DNA from: Nemophila menziesii
Taxonomy: Eukaryota; Streptophyta; Magnoliopsida; Boraginales; Hydrophyllaceae
Assembly (NCBI GenBank): GCA_029959085.1
Contig: JARWIR010000011.1
Span: forward strand, 7,131,840-7,195,839
Direction of reading: 5' to 3'
Length of the DNA stretch: 64,000 bases
The position numbers were made by a program, and so were the translations under genes. Below, in pieces: positions 24,856 through 34,755 of the stretch (position 1 is the stretch's first letter; each line of letters opens with the position of its first letter). The notes under the pieces were generated by a model. The model saw only the letters and a program-made list of their open reading frames with translations. It did not search any database and was not told the DNA's origin.

Positions 24856-26254
24856 AGCTCTAATCTCATAATCAATTATTGTTATTCGGGTGGCAACTCT
24901 AGGCTCAGAAGACACATGGATGCACTATTTCTGCGTGAGATTGTTGGTGTATTTACTAGTATTCAGCTCACGAGCTGTTATACTGCCTAAGTGACAATCT
25001 TCTGTATTTTCAGTAACTCGCAAACTAGCTGTAGTAGCAGCATTAAGCAAGTTTTTATTCCTTTACATTTCAGATTCGGTAAAGTTGAGCTATTACAAGA
25101 AAGTCGCAAGCAGCTGTAATTATGATGTTCCAGTTCCTATTTCTTGGTTCCATCAGGTTTCATGACTCTGAACATCTTCCCACAGCTTATGAGTTTACCT
25201 ATAGGCTGATTTTCCCAGCTAACTCGTTTCTGATTCTATTCTACAGCATAAATGTAGCCCCGGTTTTGATTGAAATCATCTCTCCCCTTAATTAACCACA
25301 TTTGCATAAGACCAATCTCTTTACATTTACGACAACTAATCATTATACTTTCAAATTCCATTTTCAAATTGTATTACTTCCCTCTTGGTGTGAATAACTT
25401 TACCGTTTCCTTTCTTAAATTACTCAAATTCAATTCAATGAGAATTCGAGAAAAATATATATCCTCAACTACCTTAATAATCTCATCATTTTTTTAAAGG
25501 TTTACCCACTTAAGAGGCTATCTTAGAAATGCTCAACCTCGTTCAAACTTGTTCCAGAAGATTACGAATAACTATTCAGGTTGGAATATTAGAAATTTCA
25601 GAGTTTTCAAAATTAAAGAAGTTGGTTATTTCGAATAATAAGATCATCTTTCGATACGAATAATACAACAGACCTTTAGAATGTATGAGCTTCCAATTTT
25701 CATCTCTGTAATATTTGAAAATTATCCATCCATTGGGTTACTTCCTAACTTTACATTCCATATTTCATTTTTTTACTGTGTTGTCGATATCCATCATGTC
25801 TCGCATCCTTTTTCTGGCAATATATTCCATAAAAGAGGACCCAAACACTTCTACAACCGTCATCATGTCATTCTTGAGCAATTGAATTTTCTCCTCTTCA
25901 ATTGGTTCGAAATATTCGAGATCCAATCTTTCAGACTTGACGATGGCTAAGAAGTACACTTTTATAAGCTTAGTCAATAAGAATGTGTTCGTGATAAGAA
26001 AGAAAGGAAACACCTATCATTTACCGCTACTAAACTGGTATAGGGACTCACAATGCAATTTTTTATAATATATGGACCTATACTACAATTACCTCAAAAA
26101 GTAAAATTGGGCTCCACCCCTGTATATGTATTGAAAGTAGTAGAAGGAAAATGACCAGTTTAGTACTCTAAAGTCCCTACTAAACTGGTATTTTCCATTG
26201 TATATCATGTATGTATAAATTTTATTTATATATTTCAATTCTTTTTTTTTTTTT
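24856..26254. other. Less repetitive region, possible decayed gene fragment
   Basis: Compositionally more complex than its surroundings and without a partner in the window. The only frame of interest is 25,765-26,013 on the minus strand (82 codons): a hydrophobic start followed by an acidic/basic helix-like stretch (LDLEYFEPIEEEKIQLLKND, then MEYIARKRMRDMMDID). I recognise no family and see no convincing promoter or splice pattern. It could be an exon remnant or chance. Confidence 0.25.
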
Positions 26255-26997
26255 TGGTTTGTAAAAGTTTTATCCAGGAACTTCTGAAAGCTATTGGGTA
26301 AGCTAATTTTACTATGTTTGCACAAACTTAGTGTACTACATTGATGATTAATGGTGGATTAAAGTTTAGTTAAAATGATAATTTTGAGAAAAAAGGTGTA
26401 GATTGTTTCTTTATAATGTTTAGTTAAAGTTGTAAGATTTTTTATTCTACCTAGAAATTTTTTGGGACTTTTTCTCGTTATGTTATAATTTTCTTAGCAA
26501 AAATAAATCATATCTATGTAATTTTGTAATATTTAACATTGGATCTTTTATAAGAAGAGTTTTTTATTTTTTGTTCGCAGATATAAAAAAATTTGCCGAA
26601 CAGATAGGATAATCTTAGGAGGCCTAATTATTAAAGAATAGCTTATTATTCATATTCACTTACTAAATTTTTTTATTTTTACATACCTATAGATGTTTAA
26701 CCACTCAATAGGTACATTAAAAATGTCAAAAAGTTGAAGTCTAAATCGGTTGCTTTTTGGGCCTATTCCGTACCAAGCTACTTCTCAGGTGGCTTGCTCC
26801 CTAGGCGGTGCAGCTGAGCCCCACTATGACCCAGATTAATCGTAGCAGAGAGAGCGATAGACTAATAAAATCGGGATATCGGTTACAAAATATTTATATA
26901 AGGACCACTAGTTGCAATTTTTCCATAATATAGAAATCTATCATGCAATTGGTTTAAAAGTTTAATATAGGACCTCTTGTCCAATTAACTCAACAAA
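26255..26997 (+). repeat. Segmental duplication R4, copy 2, left part
   Basis: Diverged copy of about 23,165-24,165. It runs up to the copia junction near 26,997, ending in CCAATTAACTCAACAAAAA. The corresponding sequence of copy 1 continues across this point without a break, which locates the insertion. Confidence 0.7.
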
Positions 26998-29900
26998 AAC
27001 GAAGTTATACTTTATATCAATGTGTTTGGTCTTGCTGTGATATTTTGGATCTTTCACATAAGCCATTGCAGCTTGACTATCACAGTATATTGTTATTGGA
27101 CTCCCACTATCACCAGAGAATCCTAAATGTTCAAAGAACCTTTTTAACCAAACAGCCTCCTGAACCGCAGCTGAGCATGCTACAAATTCAGCTTCCATCG
27201 TTGACAAAGCTACACAGGTTTGTTTCTTGCTACTCCACGATATTGCGCAATTATTTAGCAAGAAAACATAACCTGAAGTGGATTTACGCCCATCTATATC
27301 ACCAGCCCAATCGGCATCTGTATATCCTTCTAGACGTAATTTATCTCCTCGAAAGCATAAGGCATGATCTTTAGTGCCTTTTAGATATCTCAATATCCTT
27401 TTCACAGCTTTCCAATGCTCTTGTCCAGGGTTCGATTGAAAACGACTAACTAAACCTACTGCATAACATATATCTGGTCTCGTACACATCATAACATACA
27501 TAAGACTACCAATGGCACTAGAATATGGTACTGTTGACATTTTCTGTTTTTCTTCTGTAGTACTAGGACACATGTCGAGAGTTAAGTTTATTCCCTTTGC
27601 TACAGGAGTGTCAATGGCATTGCACGTAGTCATACCAAAGCGCTCAAGTACATTCATGATGTAAGGTTCTTGAGATAGAGATAATAGTCTTCTAGACCTA
27701 TCTCTATGAATCTTAACACCAAGAATATAATTTGCTTCTCCCATATCTTTCATATCGAATTGAGAAGCTAGCCACTCCTTGTTAGCTTGAATAAACTCTT
27801 TATCATTCCCAGCTAATAGGATGTCATCCACATATAGAGATAAAATTACGAAATTTTTCTTGGAACGTTTAATATAAACACAGTGGTCTTCACTTATCAT
27901 CTCAAATCCATTTGACGAGATGACTTCATGAAATCTCAAATTCCACTGTCTCGAGGCTTGCTTAAGACCATAGATAGATTTCAACAATCTACATACTTTA
28001 TTCTCTTGATCTTTTACAACGAAACCCGAGGGTTGTTCCATGAAAATTACCTCTTCTAAATCTCCATTTAGAAATGCAGTTTTAACATCCATTTGGTGCA
28101 ACTCTAGATCGAGATGCGCCACAATAGCTAAAATAAGACGTATTGAGGTAAATCTAACAACAGGAGAGAAAGTTTCCTCAAAATCTATTCCTTCCCGTTG
28201 AGTATAGCCTTTCGCTACCAAGCGAGCTTTATACCTGTCAATGGAATTGTCAGGTTTCCTCTTTATTTTGAGAACCCATTTGTTCCCAATCGCTTTACGT
28301 CCTTTTGGGAGATCAACCAGTTCCCATACCTGGTTTTTCTTCATCGACTCCATTTCTTCTTCCATTGCTTTCCTCCATTCATTCTTAGCGGGACATGAGA
28401 GTGCTTCATTAACTGTTCGAGGTTCTTCTTCGTCTTGTGGAGTTATCATAAAGACTTCTCCTTCGATTTCAAATCGGCGACGAGGAACTAAACCTCTAGC
28501 ACTTCTCTTGAGTTGAGAATCTTGAGAAATAGGATTACTAGATGATGCAATGGTTTCTTCCGTCTCAAGATTTAGAGGAGTGTCCGTCTCTATTTCTTGA
28601 GTATGTGTTACCTCCTCAGGTGTCACATTTGTTTGCATATCATCTTCCTGAATCTCATTTAATTCACATAAAATGGAATTTCTGTCAACCTCACCTCTGC
28701 TAGGAAAATCATTCTCTAAGAATGTAACATCTCGTGACTCAATTTCTGTAAGACCCCCATCATTATGTTCACCAATAAACACATATCCTTTAGAGTGATC
28801 TGGGTATCTAATGAAGATACACTTCTTACCTCTTGGACCTAACTTCCCATACTTATGAGATAGGTCATGAACATAGCCTGCCGACCCCCAAGGTCGCAAG
28901 TATGACAGATTAGGTTTCCTACCTGTCCATAGTTCATAAGGAGTTGATGGAATAGTCTTTGTGGGTACTCGGTTAAGTATATAACATGCGGTAAGCAATG
29001 CATCTCCCCAATAAGATATTGGAAGATTTGCTTGTGCCATCATAGACCTAACCATTTCTAGGAGTGTTCTATTCCTCCTTTCAGCCACACCATTCTGTTG
29101 TGGTGTTCTAGGAATTGTAAGTTGCCTTACTATCCCTTTTTCATCACACAGTTCTTTAAACTGATCAGATAGATATTCACGTCCTCGATCGGTTCTTAGG
29201 GTTTTCACCTTCCTCTCTAACTGATTTTCCACTTCATTGATAAATGTCATAAAACATTTCAATGCTTCAGATTTGTGAGAAATCAGGTAGACATAACCAA
29301 ACCGAGTGAAATCATCTATAAAGGTGATGAAATAACGTTCCCCACGTCTAGTTTGAACACTCATTGGGCCACAGATGTCTGAATGAATTACTTGTAATGG
29401 GTACTCGACTCGTTTAGCCTTTCCAAATGGTTTTCGTTTTGCTTTACCTGCTAGACAATTTTCACAAGTTGGCAAGTTGACTTTAGTCAACGAACCCAAA
29501 AGGTTCGCCTTAGCCAACAAATTCATACGGTCTTGACCAATATGACCTAATCTAGCATGCCATACATTTTCTTCTACATTTGAATTACTAGAAGAAGAAG
29601 TATTAGTAGAAAAGCAACTACTTACATAATAACTATTAAACGAGTTATCATCATCTAGTACAATTAAACCATGCGAAATAAAACCAGAACCATAATACTT
29701 AGCGTCATAATAGATATTTACTTGTTTGTTATGAAAATGCAAATTAAAACCTAATCCTAGAAGAACAGTGACCGAGACTAAGTTCCGTCGAATGTCAGGT
29801 GCGTAAAGTACATCATGCAGGTACAAGGTTTGACCACCTCGCAAGTTCAATTTGCAAGTGCCAACTCCTTTGACTTCAACCTTATTGTTGTCTCCTACAT

Positions 29901-30909
29901 ATATCCACCTTGATCCCTCTGGAATCCGACGGTACTCTACATATGCCTCTCGGTCTTTGGCTACATGGTCTGTCGCTCCTGAGTCCACAGTCCACAAAGG
30001 ATTAGAATCAGCAAGCAATACAGTACTGGTAACATAAGTAAAATTACAAGAAGTAAATGACATTGCTACCTTTCTGGGCTCGCTGCACTCGCGAGCGAAG
30101 TGACCCAGTTTGTCACAGTTAAAGCATTTCATCTTACTCTTGTCTTTCTTCTTACGGAAACGTTTTCCCTTATTGTTACCACCTTTCTTGTTCTTCTTGG
30201 AAACACGCTCATTTCCGTTCTTCTTCCCATTGTTCTTGCGCTTATTGCCAGAAACTTTGTGGGAACTTGACTCAGCAACATAAGCCTGACCCTGAGGCTT
30301 AATTGCATCTAGACGTTCATCTTCCAATGTCACATGACGAGCAGCATCATCAAAGGTTTTGATGTTGTCATTGTGAGTCAAGTTTATCTTCAAATGTTCC
30401 CAGTTATTTGGAAGAGATCGGATCACAGCTTGAACTTGTTGTTCATCAGTAAGGTTATGACCTGCATTCTTAAGTTCCCTAATCATGTTAGACATCTCTC
30501 GGAGATGTTGTTGCATGGTTTGATTAGGCTTCTTCTTGCAAGTGTCAAACTTAATGGTCAATTGACGCAACTTTGTCACAGTCGTACCCCCATACTTCTC
30601 ATTAAGAGCATTCCACATCTCGTGAGCAGTGAGGTATCGTTGACATTCATAGACAAGATCGTCATTCATGGAGCCTATCAAGATGCCTCTTGCAGTGGAA
30701 TCTTTCTTTTTCCACTTCTCATAAGCCTCCATGTCCCTTCTGTTTTGAGCTGTGTTGCCTTCCTCAGGCTGAGCCATGATGTTGTTAACAGCCTCAAGAA
30801 CATCTTGCTCTTCTAGAACATAGTGTATCTTGAGCTTCCAAAGGTTATAGTTCTCACCATTCATCTTTTCTCCTTTGTTGAGATCAGCAATGATGGTTTT
30901 CGATGCCAT
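26962..30909 (-). CDS. Copia Gag-Pol polyprotein (3'-truncated, otherwise open)
   Basis: Encodes capsid, protease, integrase and RT/RNase H of a Ty1/copia element. I choose the Met of MASKTIIADL at 30,909; an upstream in-frame Met at 30,960 adds 17 residues. Residues counted from 30,960: UBN2-type Gag about 30-220; basic linker 235-278; zinc knuckle C279-C282-H287-C292; protease DSGAT at 326-330; GAG-pre-integrase zinc site H468, H473, C499, C502; integrase D528, D591, E627 with the exact D-35-E spacing; RT with D958 and YVDD at 1,043-1,046; RNase H D1215, E1256, D1294. All catalytic residues are present. After KTKHIDIKYNFV (about 1,311-1,321) the last 11 codons come from flanking DNA, so the normal C-terminus is lost. 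Overlapping plus-strand frames are shadows. Confidence 0.95.
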   Translation of the reverse strand: MASKTIIADLNKGEKMNGENYNLWKLKIHYVLEEQDVLEAVNNIMAQPEEGNTAQNRRDMEAYEKWKKKDSTARGILIGSMNDDLVYECQRYLTAHEMWNALNEKYGGTTVTKLRQLTIKFDTCKKKPNQTMQQHLREMSNMIRELKNAGHNLTDEQQVQAVIRSLPNNWEHLKINLTHNDNIKTFDDAARHVTLEDERLDAIKPQGQAYVAESSSHKVSGNKRKNNGKKNGNERVSKKNKKGGNNKGKRFRKKKDKSKMKCFNCDKLGHFARECSEPRKVAMSFTSCNFTYVTSTVLLADSNPLWTVDSGATDHVAKDREAYVEYRRIPEGSRWIYVGDNNKVEVKGVGTCKLNLRGGQTLYLHDVLYAPDIRRNLVSVTVLLGLGFNLHFHNKQVNIYYDAKYYGSGFISHGLIVLDDDNSFNSYYVSSCFSTNTSSSSNSNVEENVWHARLGHIGQDRMNLLAKANLLGSLTKVNLPTCENCLAGKAKRKPFGKAKRVEYPLQVIHSDICGPMSVQTRRGERYFITFIDDFTRFGYVYLISHKSEALKCFMTFINEVENQLERKVKTLRTDRGREYLSDQFKELCDEKGIVRQLTIPRTPQQNGVAERRNRTLLEMVRSMMAQANLPISYWGDALLTACYILNRVPTKTIPSTPYELWTGRKPNLSYLRPWGSAGYVHDLSHKYGKLGPRGKKCIFIRYPDHSKGYVFIGEHNDGGLTEIESRDVTFLENDFPSRGEVDRNSILCELNEIQEDDMQTNVTPEEVTHTQEIETDTPLNLETEETIASSSNPISQDSQLKRSARGLVPRRRFEIEGEVFMITPQDEEEPRTVNEALSCPAKNEWRKAMEEEMESMKKNQVWELVDLPKGRKAIGNKWVLKIKRKPDNSIDRYKARLVAKGYTQREGIDFEETFSPVVRFTSIRLILAIVAHLDLELHQMDVKTAFLNGDLEEVIFMEQPSGFVVKDQENKVCRLLKSIYGLKQASRQWNLRFHEVISSNGFEMISEDHCVYIKRSKKNFVILSLYVDDILLAGNDKEFIQANKEWLASQFDMKDMGEANYILGVKIHRDRSRRLLSLSQEPYIMNVLERFGMTTCNAIDTPVAKGINLTLDMCPSTTEEKQKMSTVPYSSAIGSLMYVMMCTRPDICYAVGLVSRFQSNPGQEHWKAVKRILRYLKGTKDHALCFRGDKLRLEGYTDADWAGDIDGRKSTSGYVFLLNNCAISWSSKKQTCVALSTMEAEFVACSAAVQEAVWLKRFFEHLGFSGDSGSPITIYCDSQAAMAYVKDPKYHSKTKHIDIKYNFVFVELIGQEVLY

Positions 30910-31359
30910 TTTCTCTATAAAGTAAGAGATTTCCATTAATAACATACATTTATTTAACAACTTTAAGCTATTAATGCAAATGGAATGAATAACAAAGATA
31001 ACAAAATAAGTGATAAAGAAAGTTCACTATGTTCCCAATCATGAATCACTATATTTTGTTTGTCTTAATCATTCAATCAAAATCATTAACCGCAAAATAA
31101 GTTCTTCAAGAACTCCCACTTACTCTAACATAAATAAAGCGATATTGTATGAAAATTAAACAACTAAAGCATAAAAGCAAAGAGAAATAGTTGAATTCAT
31201 ACATAACTAGAAAAAACATGTTCAATAAAGAAAATACTGAATCAAAGTGGATAAAAAAGCAACTAATGTAATTTCTAACAAACATGGAATGAAAATACAT
31301 TGAAGAAAACAACCTACTTAAGCAAACAACCTACTGCAAATTAAACTAGCAGACACCTT

Positions 31360-31935
31360 TCATATCCAATACTTTAACTTAGGGATCGACTCCTCAAATC
31401 TCACTTCCTCATATTTTCCAATCGGAAAATATCTATCAAGATTAGTGGTTGAACAATGCATTCCACAATTGCATTGTTCCGGCCTAACAGAACTGTTGAA
31501 ATGCCTCCACATGTGAGACTCGGTCAAAGCATACACAAGCCACTCATATGTGTTATCTCGTCCATGAACATTGTTCTCCGGAAATTCATACTCCCATAAG
31601 ATAACGAGATCCCTTTGCAACTCTCTTGGCAAAGTTCTGCGAAGGATTTCAACCTTGTGATTTTCGCATATGATATCACCCCAATTGATGACATGTTGAA
31701 TCAACCTATTCACAGTTGCTACATGTTGCACCAAAGTGTGATTAGGTCTCTTCCTATAGTGGAGTGCTCGGATACTGTTCCTCAAAATCTGTCTTTGTTC
31801 AGGTGTCCTTGCTCGACGAGGTCTATGAACCCTTAGTGGTCCATTTGGATTTCTTACGTTCCTATGAAGTATTCGGTAATCTCTCAATAGGCGGAGCCTT
31901 GATTCCCGTGATCCCCTGGATCGTGTTACCACCAT
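31360..31935 (-). CDS. Gag-like accessory ORF in the copia leader, 191 codons
   Basis: An intact sense-strand frame between primer site and gag-pol. The start is firm: an in-frame TAG lies two codons upstream and the ATG context is GAAAATGG. The N-terminus (1-55) is very basic (many Arg). Residues about 52-115 align without gaps to the element's own Gag (about 133-197): KRPNHTLVQH against KKPNQTMQQH, and a shared spacing of I, G, E, V, R and LP. Weaker similarity continues through an Asn-rich turn to about residue 140. The C-terminus holds a CNCGMHC cluster but no CCHC knuckle. I infer a diverged Gag duplicate. It could serve as an extra structural protein, a Gag-interacting regulator or a relic; the function is unknown. 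Confidence 0.6.
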   Translation of the reverse strand: MVVTRSRGSRESRLRLLRDYRILHRNVRNPNGPLRVHRPRRARTPEQRQILRNSIRALHYRKRPNHTLVQHVATVNRLIQHVINWGDIICENHKVEILRRTLPRELQRDLVILWEYEFPENNVHGRDNTYEWLVYALTESHMWRHFNSSVRPEQCNCGMHCSTTNLDRYFPIGKYEEVRFEESIPKLKYWI

Positions 31936-32054
31936 TTTCTACATATAGAAAAATTAGAACGATAAAATTACACCACAATCGATTAGGAAACAAGAAACAA
32001 ACAGATTTAAGTACTTTCCAGGAACTATATTCATTAACAAGTATCTAAGATAGA

Positions 32055-32112
32055 GAATCTGGTAAAGTCACATGTCACTGGTTTGAATTGCCTGGGTTCG
32101 AATCACCCCAGG
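32055..32112 (+). other. tRNA-like Pol III box pair, possible SINE head
   Basis: TGGTAAAGTC (A-box-like, about 32,060) and GGTTCGAATC (B-box-like, about 32,095) are spaced as in tRNA-derived SINEs, and CCTGGG...CCCAGG frames the second box. No full cloverleaf, 3' tail or target duplication is evident. It lies antisense within the copia leader. Confidence 0.3.
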
Positions 32113-32145
32113 AGCAGTAAATAAATGTGCATCCCAAAAATTGGG

Positions 32146-32331
32146 CATCTCATAATTACAGAAATAGATGATACATGCATACATCCACTAACATGACAAT
32201 ACTAATACATGAGTAACATGACAATACTAATACATGCACATCTCATAATTACAGAAATAGATGATACATACATACATGCACTAACATGACAATACTAATA
32301 CATGAGTAACATGACAATACTAATATATGCA
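32146..32331 (-). repeat. 2 x 93-bp tandem repeat with nested 25-bp units in the copia leader
   Basis: CATCTCATAATTACAGAAAT recurs at 32,146 and 32,239 (period 93). Inside, TAACATGACAATACTAATAC appears four to five times. Located between the primer site and the leader ORF. Confidence 0.8.
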
Positions 32332-32548
32332 GTAACATGACACATGACATTACTTTAATATTACTGTATGCTTTCGGCAAAGTAAATCAAGCAATAAAAA
32401 AATATATAACATTACTGTAACATAGTTCAGACGGCAAAAACTTGACAAAGAACAGAACCCCTTTTTTTTTTTTTTTTTTCGAAAAAAAATTGCTATTCTT
32501 TTTTCAAAATAATAACTTTCATTAATTTATCTAATTAATTATTTTCAT

Positions 32549-32560
32549 GCTCTGATACCA
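32549..32560 (-). other. Primer binding site, tRNA-iMet type
   Basis: The minus strand reads TGGTATCAGAGC, the standard plant copia complement of the initiator Met tRNA 3' end, starting two bases after the LTR terminus (CA, AT, TGG). This fixes the orientation and the LTR end. Confidence 0.95.
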
Positions 32561-32562
32561 AT

Positions 32563-32947
32563 TGAAAGATTTAATTAGATATTAAAAGCAAGAGGATTAA
32601 TAGAAATACCTCTTGAAGAGCAGCGGAATTCAAAGTGATTGAGAACTTGATAATCTTGTGGTCTTGGATCTTCTTACTGGAAGAGAGACCTCTATAATCA
32701 CCACCTAAGAGCCTCCGATTAATTTGATTTTTGTGTGTGAATATTTTGCAGAGAAAAGATAGAGAAGACAGATGCGTAGTTATTGAATAGAAGTTGTAAT
32801 CATTGAAACTCCTATATGAGGATATATATATCTCATTAAATGTATTTTGAATTTTAAATTCAAACATTTAATAACAACTGAATAATGGCGGACAAAATAA
32901 ACAAATTAAATAAATATAATAAATATTTATTTTATTTATTTCTTTCA
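32563..32947 (-). repeat. Copia 5' LTR, 385 bp
   Basis: On the minus strand it starts TGAAAGA and ends TCTTTCA, a perfect 7-bp inverted terminus with the canonical TG...CA. The left boundary is set by the primer site, the right one by the return of R4 sequence at 32,948. No second LTR exists in the window. It presumably carries the promoter; the minus strand has a GAGATATATATATCC stretch at about 32,818-32,832 that could serve as TATA. Confidence 0.85.
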
Positions 32948-33460
32948 AAGTTGAAATAGGATCTATAGGAATACTCTTATATAATAGAAGGACCTGCACT
33001 GCAATTAAGTAAAAAAAGTTAGTGCAACCATTATTTGTAGTGAATACAATATCGTGTTTATAGAGAATGGAATATTGTATTTTTAATGCAGATTTTAATT
33101 TATCTTTTGTGGAACTTTGTTAATATTTTTCATATTTTCAATTTAACGTTATCCCTGCAGATATATTACTAAATGCAGTGTTTGATTCGTAGCAATCATG
33201 TTACATAAATTAATTCAACTTTTACAAAATTTCTGTCATTATACGTTAATATTGTGCAATAAATTTGTACATTCTCCTTGATTGTTGGATAATCTGACCT
33301 GTGATCTGATATGATGGATTATTTTTGGATTGGGATCTTTCTCATTCATAATCAATAAAATATAACTATTTGGGTTATTTACATAGTGTTTATGTTACTA
33401 TATTTGATTCCTTGTTGTAACACAAACCGTCATTGTTGAATTGTAGAGGTTACTGACATC
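32948..33460 (+). repeat. Segmental duplication R4, copy 2, right part
   Basis: Resumes the match to 24,165-24,855 immediately after the LTR (AAGTTGAAATAGGATC against AAGAATAAAATAGGGTC) and runs to TTGTAACACAAACC near 33,425. Together with 26,255-26,997 it restores one continuous R4 copy. Confidence 0.7.
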
Positions 33461-33528
33461 CTTAACACCATAGTTTGCAATGATGAGATCACTGGAATCC
33501 TTAAAAGGATTGTTTCTATCATACCATA

Positions 33529-33565
33529 AACGGATTCTCCACGATTCTACATCAATAACGTTATT
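33529..33565 (+). repeat. 37-bp motif shared with the R1 junctions
   Basis: AACGGATTCTCCACGATTCT and the bases after it (through ATCAATAACGTTATT) match 11,635-11,672 and 14,621-14,658 with one mismatch and no flanking similarity. Probably a donor, or another acceptor, of junction filler DNA. Confidence 0.75.
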
Positions 33566-34030
33566 TACTTTAAGTAGACATCATTCTTTTTGTTCAATCC
33601 AATCTCTGCCACTTGTGATTTTACCAATTGTGTTGAAATGTAACTTAATTAATAATTTTTTTAAATATTATATGTTATATTATATATTAGAATATATTAG
33701 TTTCAAAGTTATTTTTTTCTATAAAAAGTGTTTTCTAATTATTTTCCTACACATGGAAACTTGTTTTCCAAGTTATTCATGTGTATCCTATAAACATAGG
33801 GTTACTATGTAAGAAATTATTATCATTCAATAAAGTTATTCGAATTTTTTCATGGTAGCAGAGGTTAAGGTTTTAAATAATTATTCTTGATTTTTTATCA
33901 TGGCTTTAATTACCGATATACACATTTTTTTTGGTATTTTTAAAAAAAATTATACCAATCTTCATTGTCGGTTTATTTTTCATTATGTATATACATGAAA
34001 CTTTTGAATTATTCACTCTTTCGATGAATA
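33566..34030. other. AT-rich spacer, nothing recognised
   Basis: No motif recognised. A 110-codon plus frame at 33,480-33,812 is low in complexity and overlaps the shared motif; I do not treat it as a gene. Confidence 0.4.
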
Positions 34031-34755
34031 TTAAAAAAGTATGGAAGTAACTACTCATAGTCTATCTAATACCTCGAAAACACCTCAATTGAGCAAGGAA
34101 CAATTAGAGCATCTGTACAGGTTATTAAATTTATCCGAATTTATTCCTAACTCCTCTTTGGCTAATTCTCTTGTTCAAAAATGTGACTTTTCTTCCACTT
34201 TACATACTTCTTTAGATAACTAATTATGGATAATTGATCAAATCACTAGTGCTCACATGAAGAGTCTTTCTCGTTTATTCATCTTACACAACTTGTCTTG
34301 GTGATCTCAGAGTTTGTATGGCAGACGGGTCGTTCTCTCCAGTCTCGGGTAAAGGTTCTATTGTTCTTTCTAGGAATCTATCTCTATAATTTGTCCTTCA
34401 TGTTCCAAAGTTATCATGTAACCTCTTGTCCATTTGCAAACTCACTCGGGACTCCAATTGTGTAGCTAAATTACTTAATCTCGATGCGAATTTCAAAATA
34501 TTAGTTCAGGACATATGATTGGCAGTGCTAGAGGGGTTGATCAACTCCACTACTTTGAAGGAAATCTTCCCTTGATTAGACAAAAACAAATTTCAAGTGG
34601 TCTATTTTCTCTCTTTAGTAAAGATGAAATAATGTTATGGAACTATAGATTGGGACATCCTAATTTCATATATTTGAGTAAGTTATATACATTATTTTTT
34701 AAAATAAAAACCCTTATGTTTTTCAATGTGAAATTTTTAAACTTGCCAAACATCA

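Larger units (their letters stand above)
26998..32947 (-). mobile_element. Ty1/copia LTR retrotransposon, single 5' LTR, 3' end missing
   Basis: Minus-strand order: 5' LTR (32,947-32,563), tRNA-iMet primer site (32,560-32,549), 1.6-kb leader with its own open frame (31,935-31,360), then one long gag-pol frame that reaches the left junction at about 26,997. The RNase H end, polypurine tract and 3' LTR are absent. Both flanks belong to the same R4 duplicate and abut cleanly when compared with copy 1. The uninterrupted polyprotein implies a fairly recent insertion, but without a second LTR its age cannot be estimated from LTR divergence and it cannot transpose autonomously. Confidence 0.92.

Noticed and set aside
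30334..30816. 160-codon plus-strand frame
   Set aside because: Fully antisense to the copia Gag coding sequence; its openness follows from the codon pattern of the real gene. The same applies to plus frames at 27,045-27,374, 28,198-28,516 and 29,852-30,037.
31360..31935. Leader ORF as an envelope-like gene
   Set aside because: It lies upstream of gag, not downstream of pol, has no signal peptide or membrane segment, and matches Gag instead.
31615..32048. Plus-strand frames opposite the leader ORF
   Set aside because: The minus frame has a defined start, an upstream stop and Gag similarity; the plus frames have none and appear to be shadows.
32075..32112. Genuine tRNA gene
   Set aside because: Only box-like motifs; no acceptor stem, D-arm or anticodon arm can be drawn.
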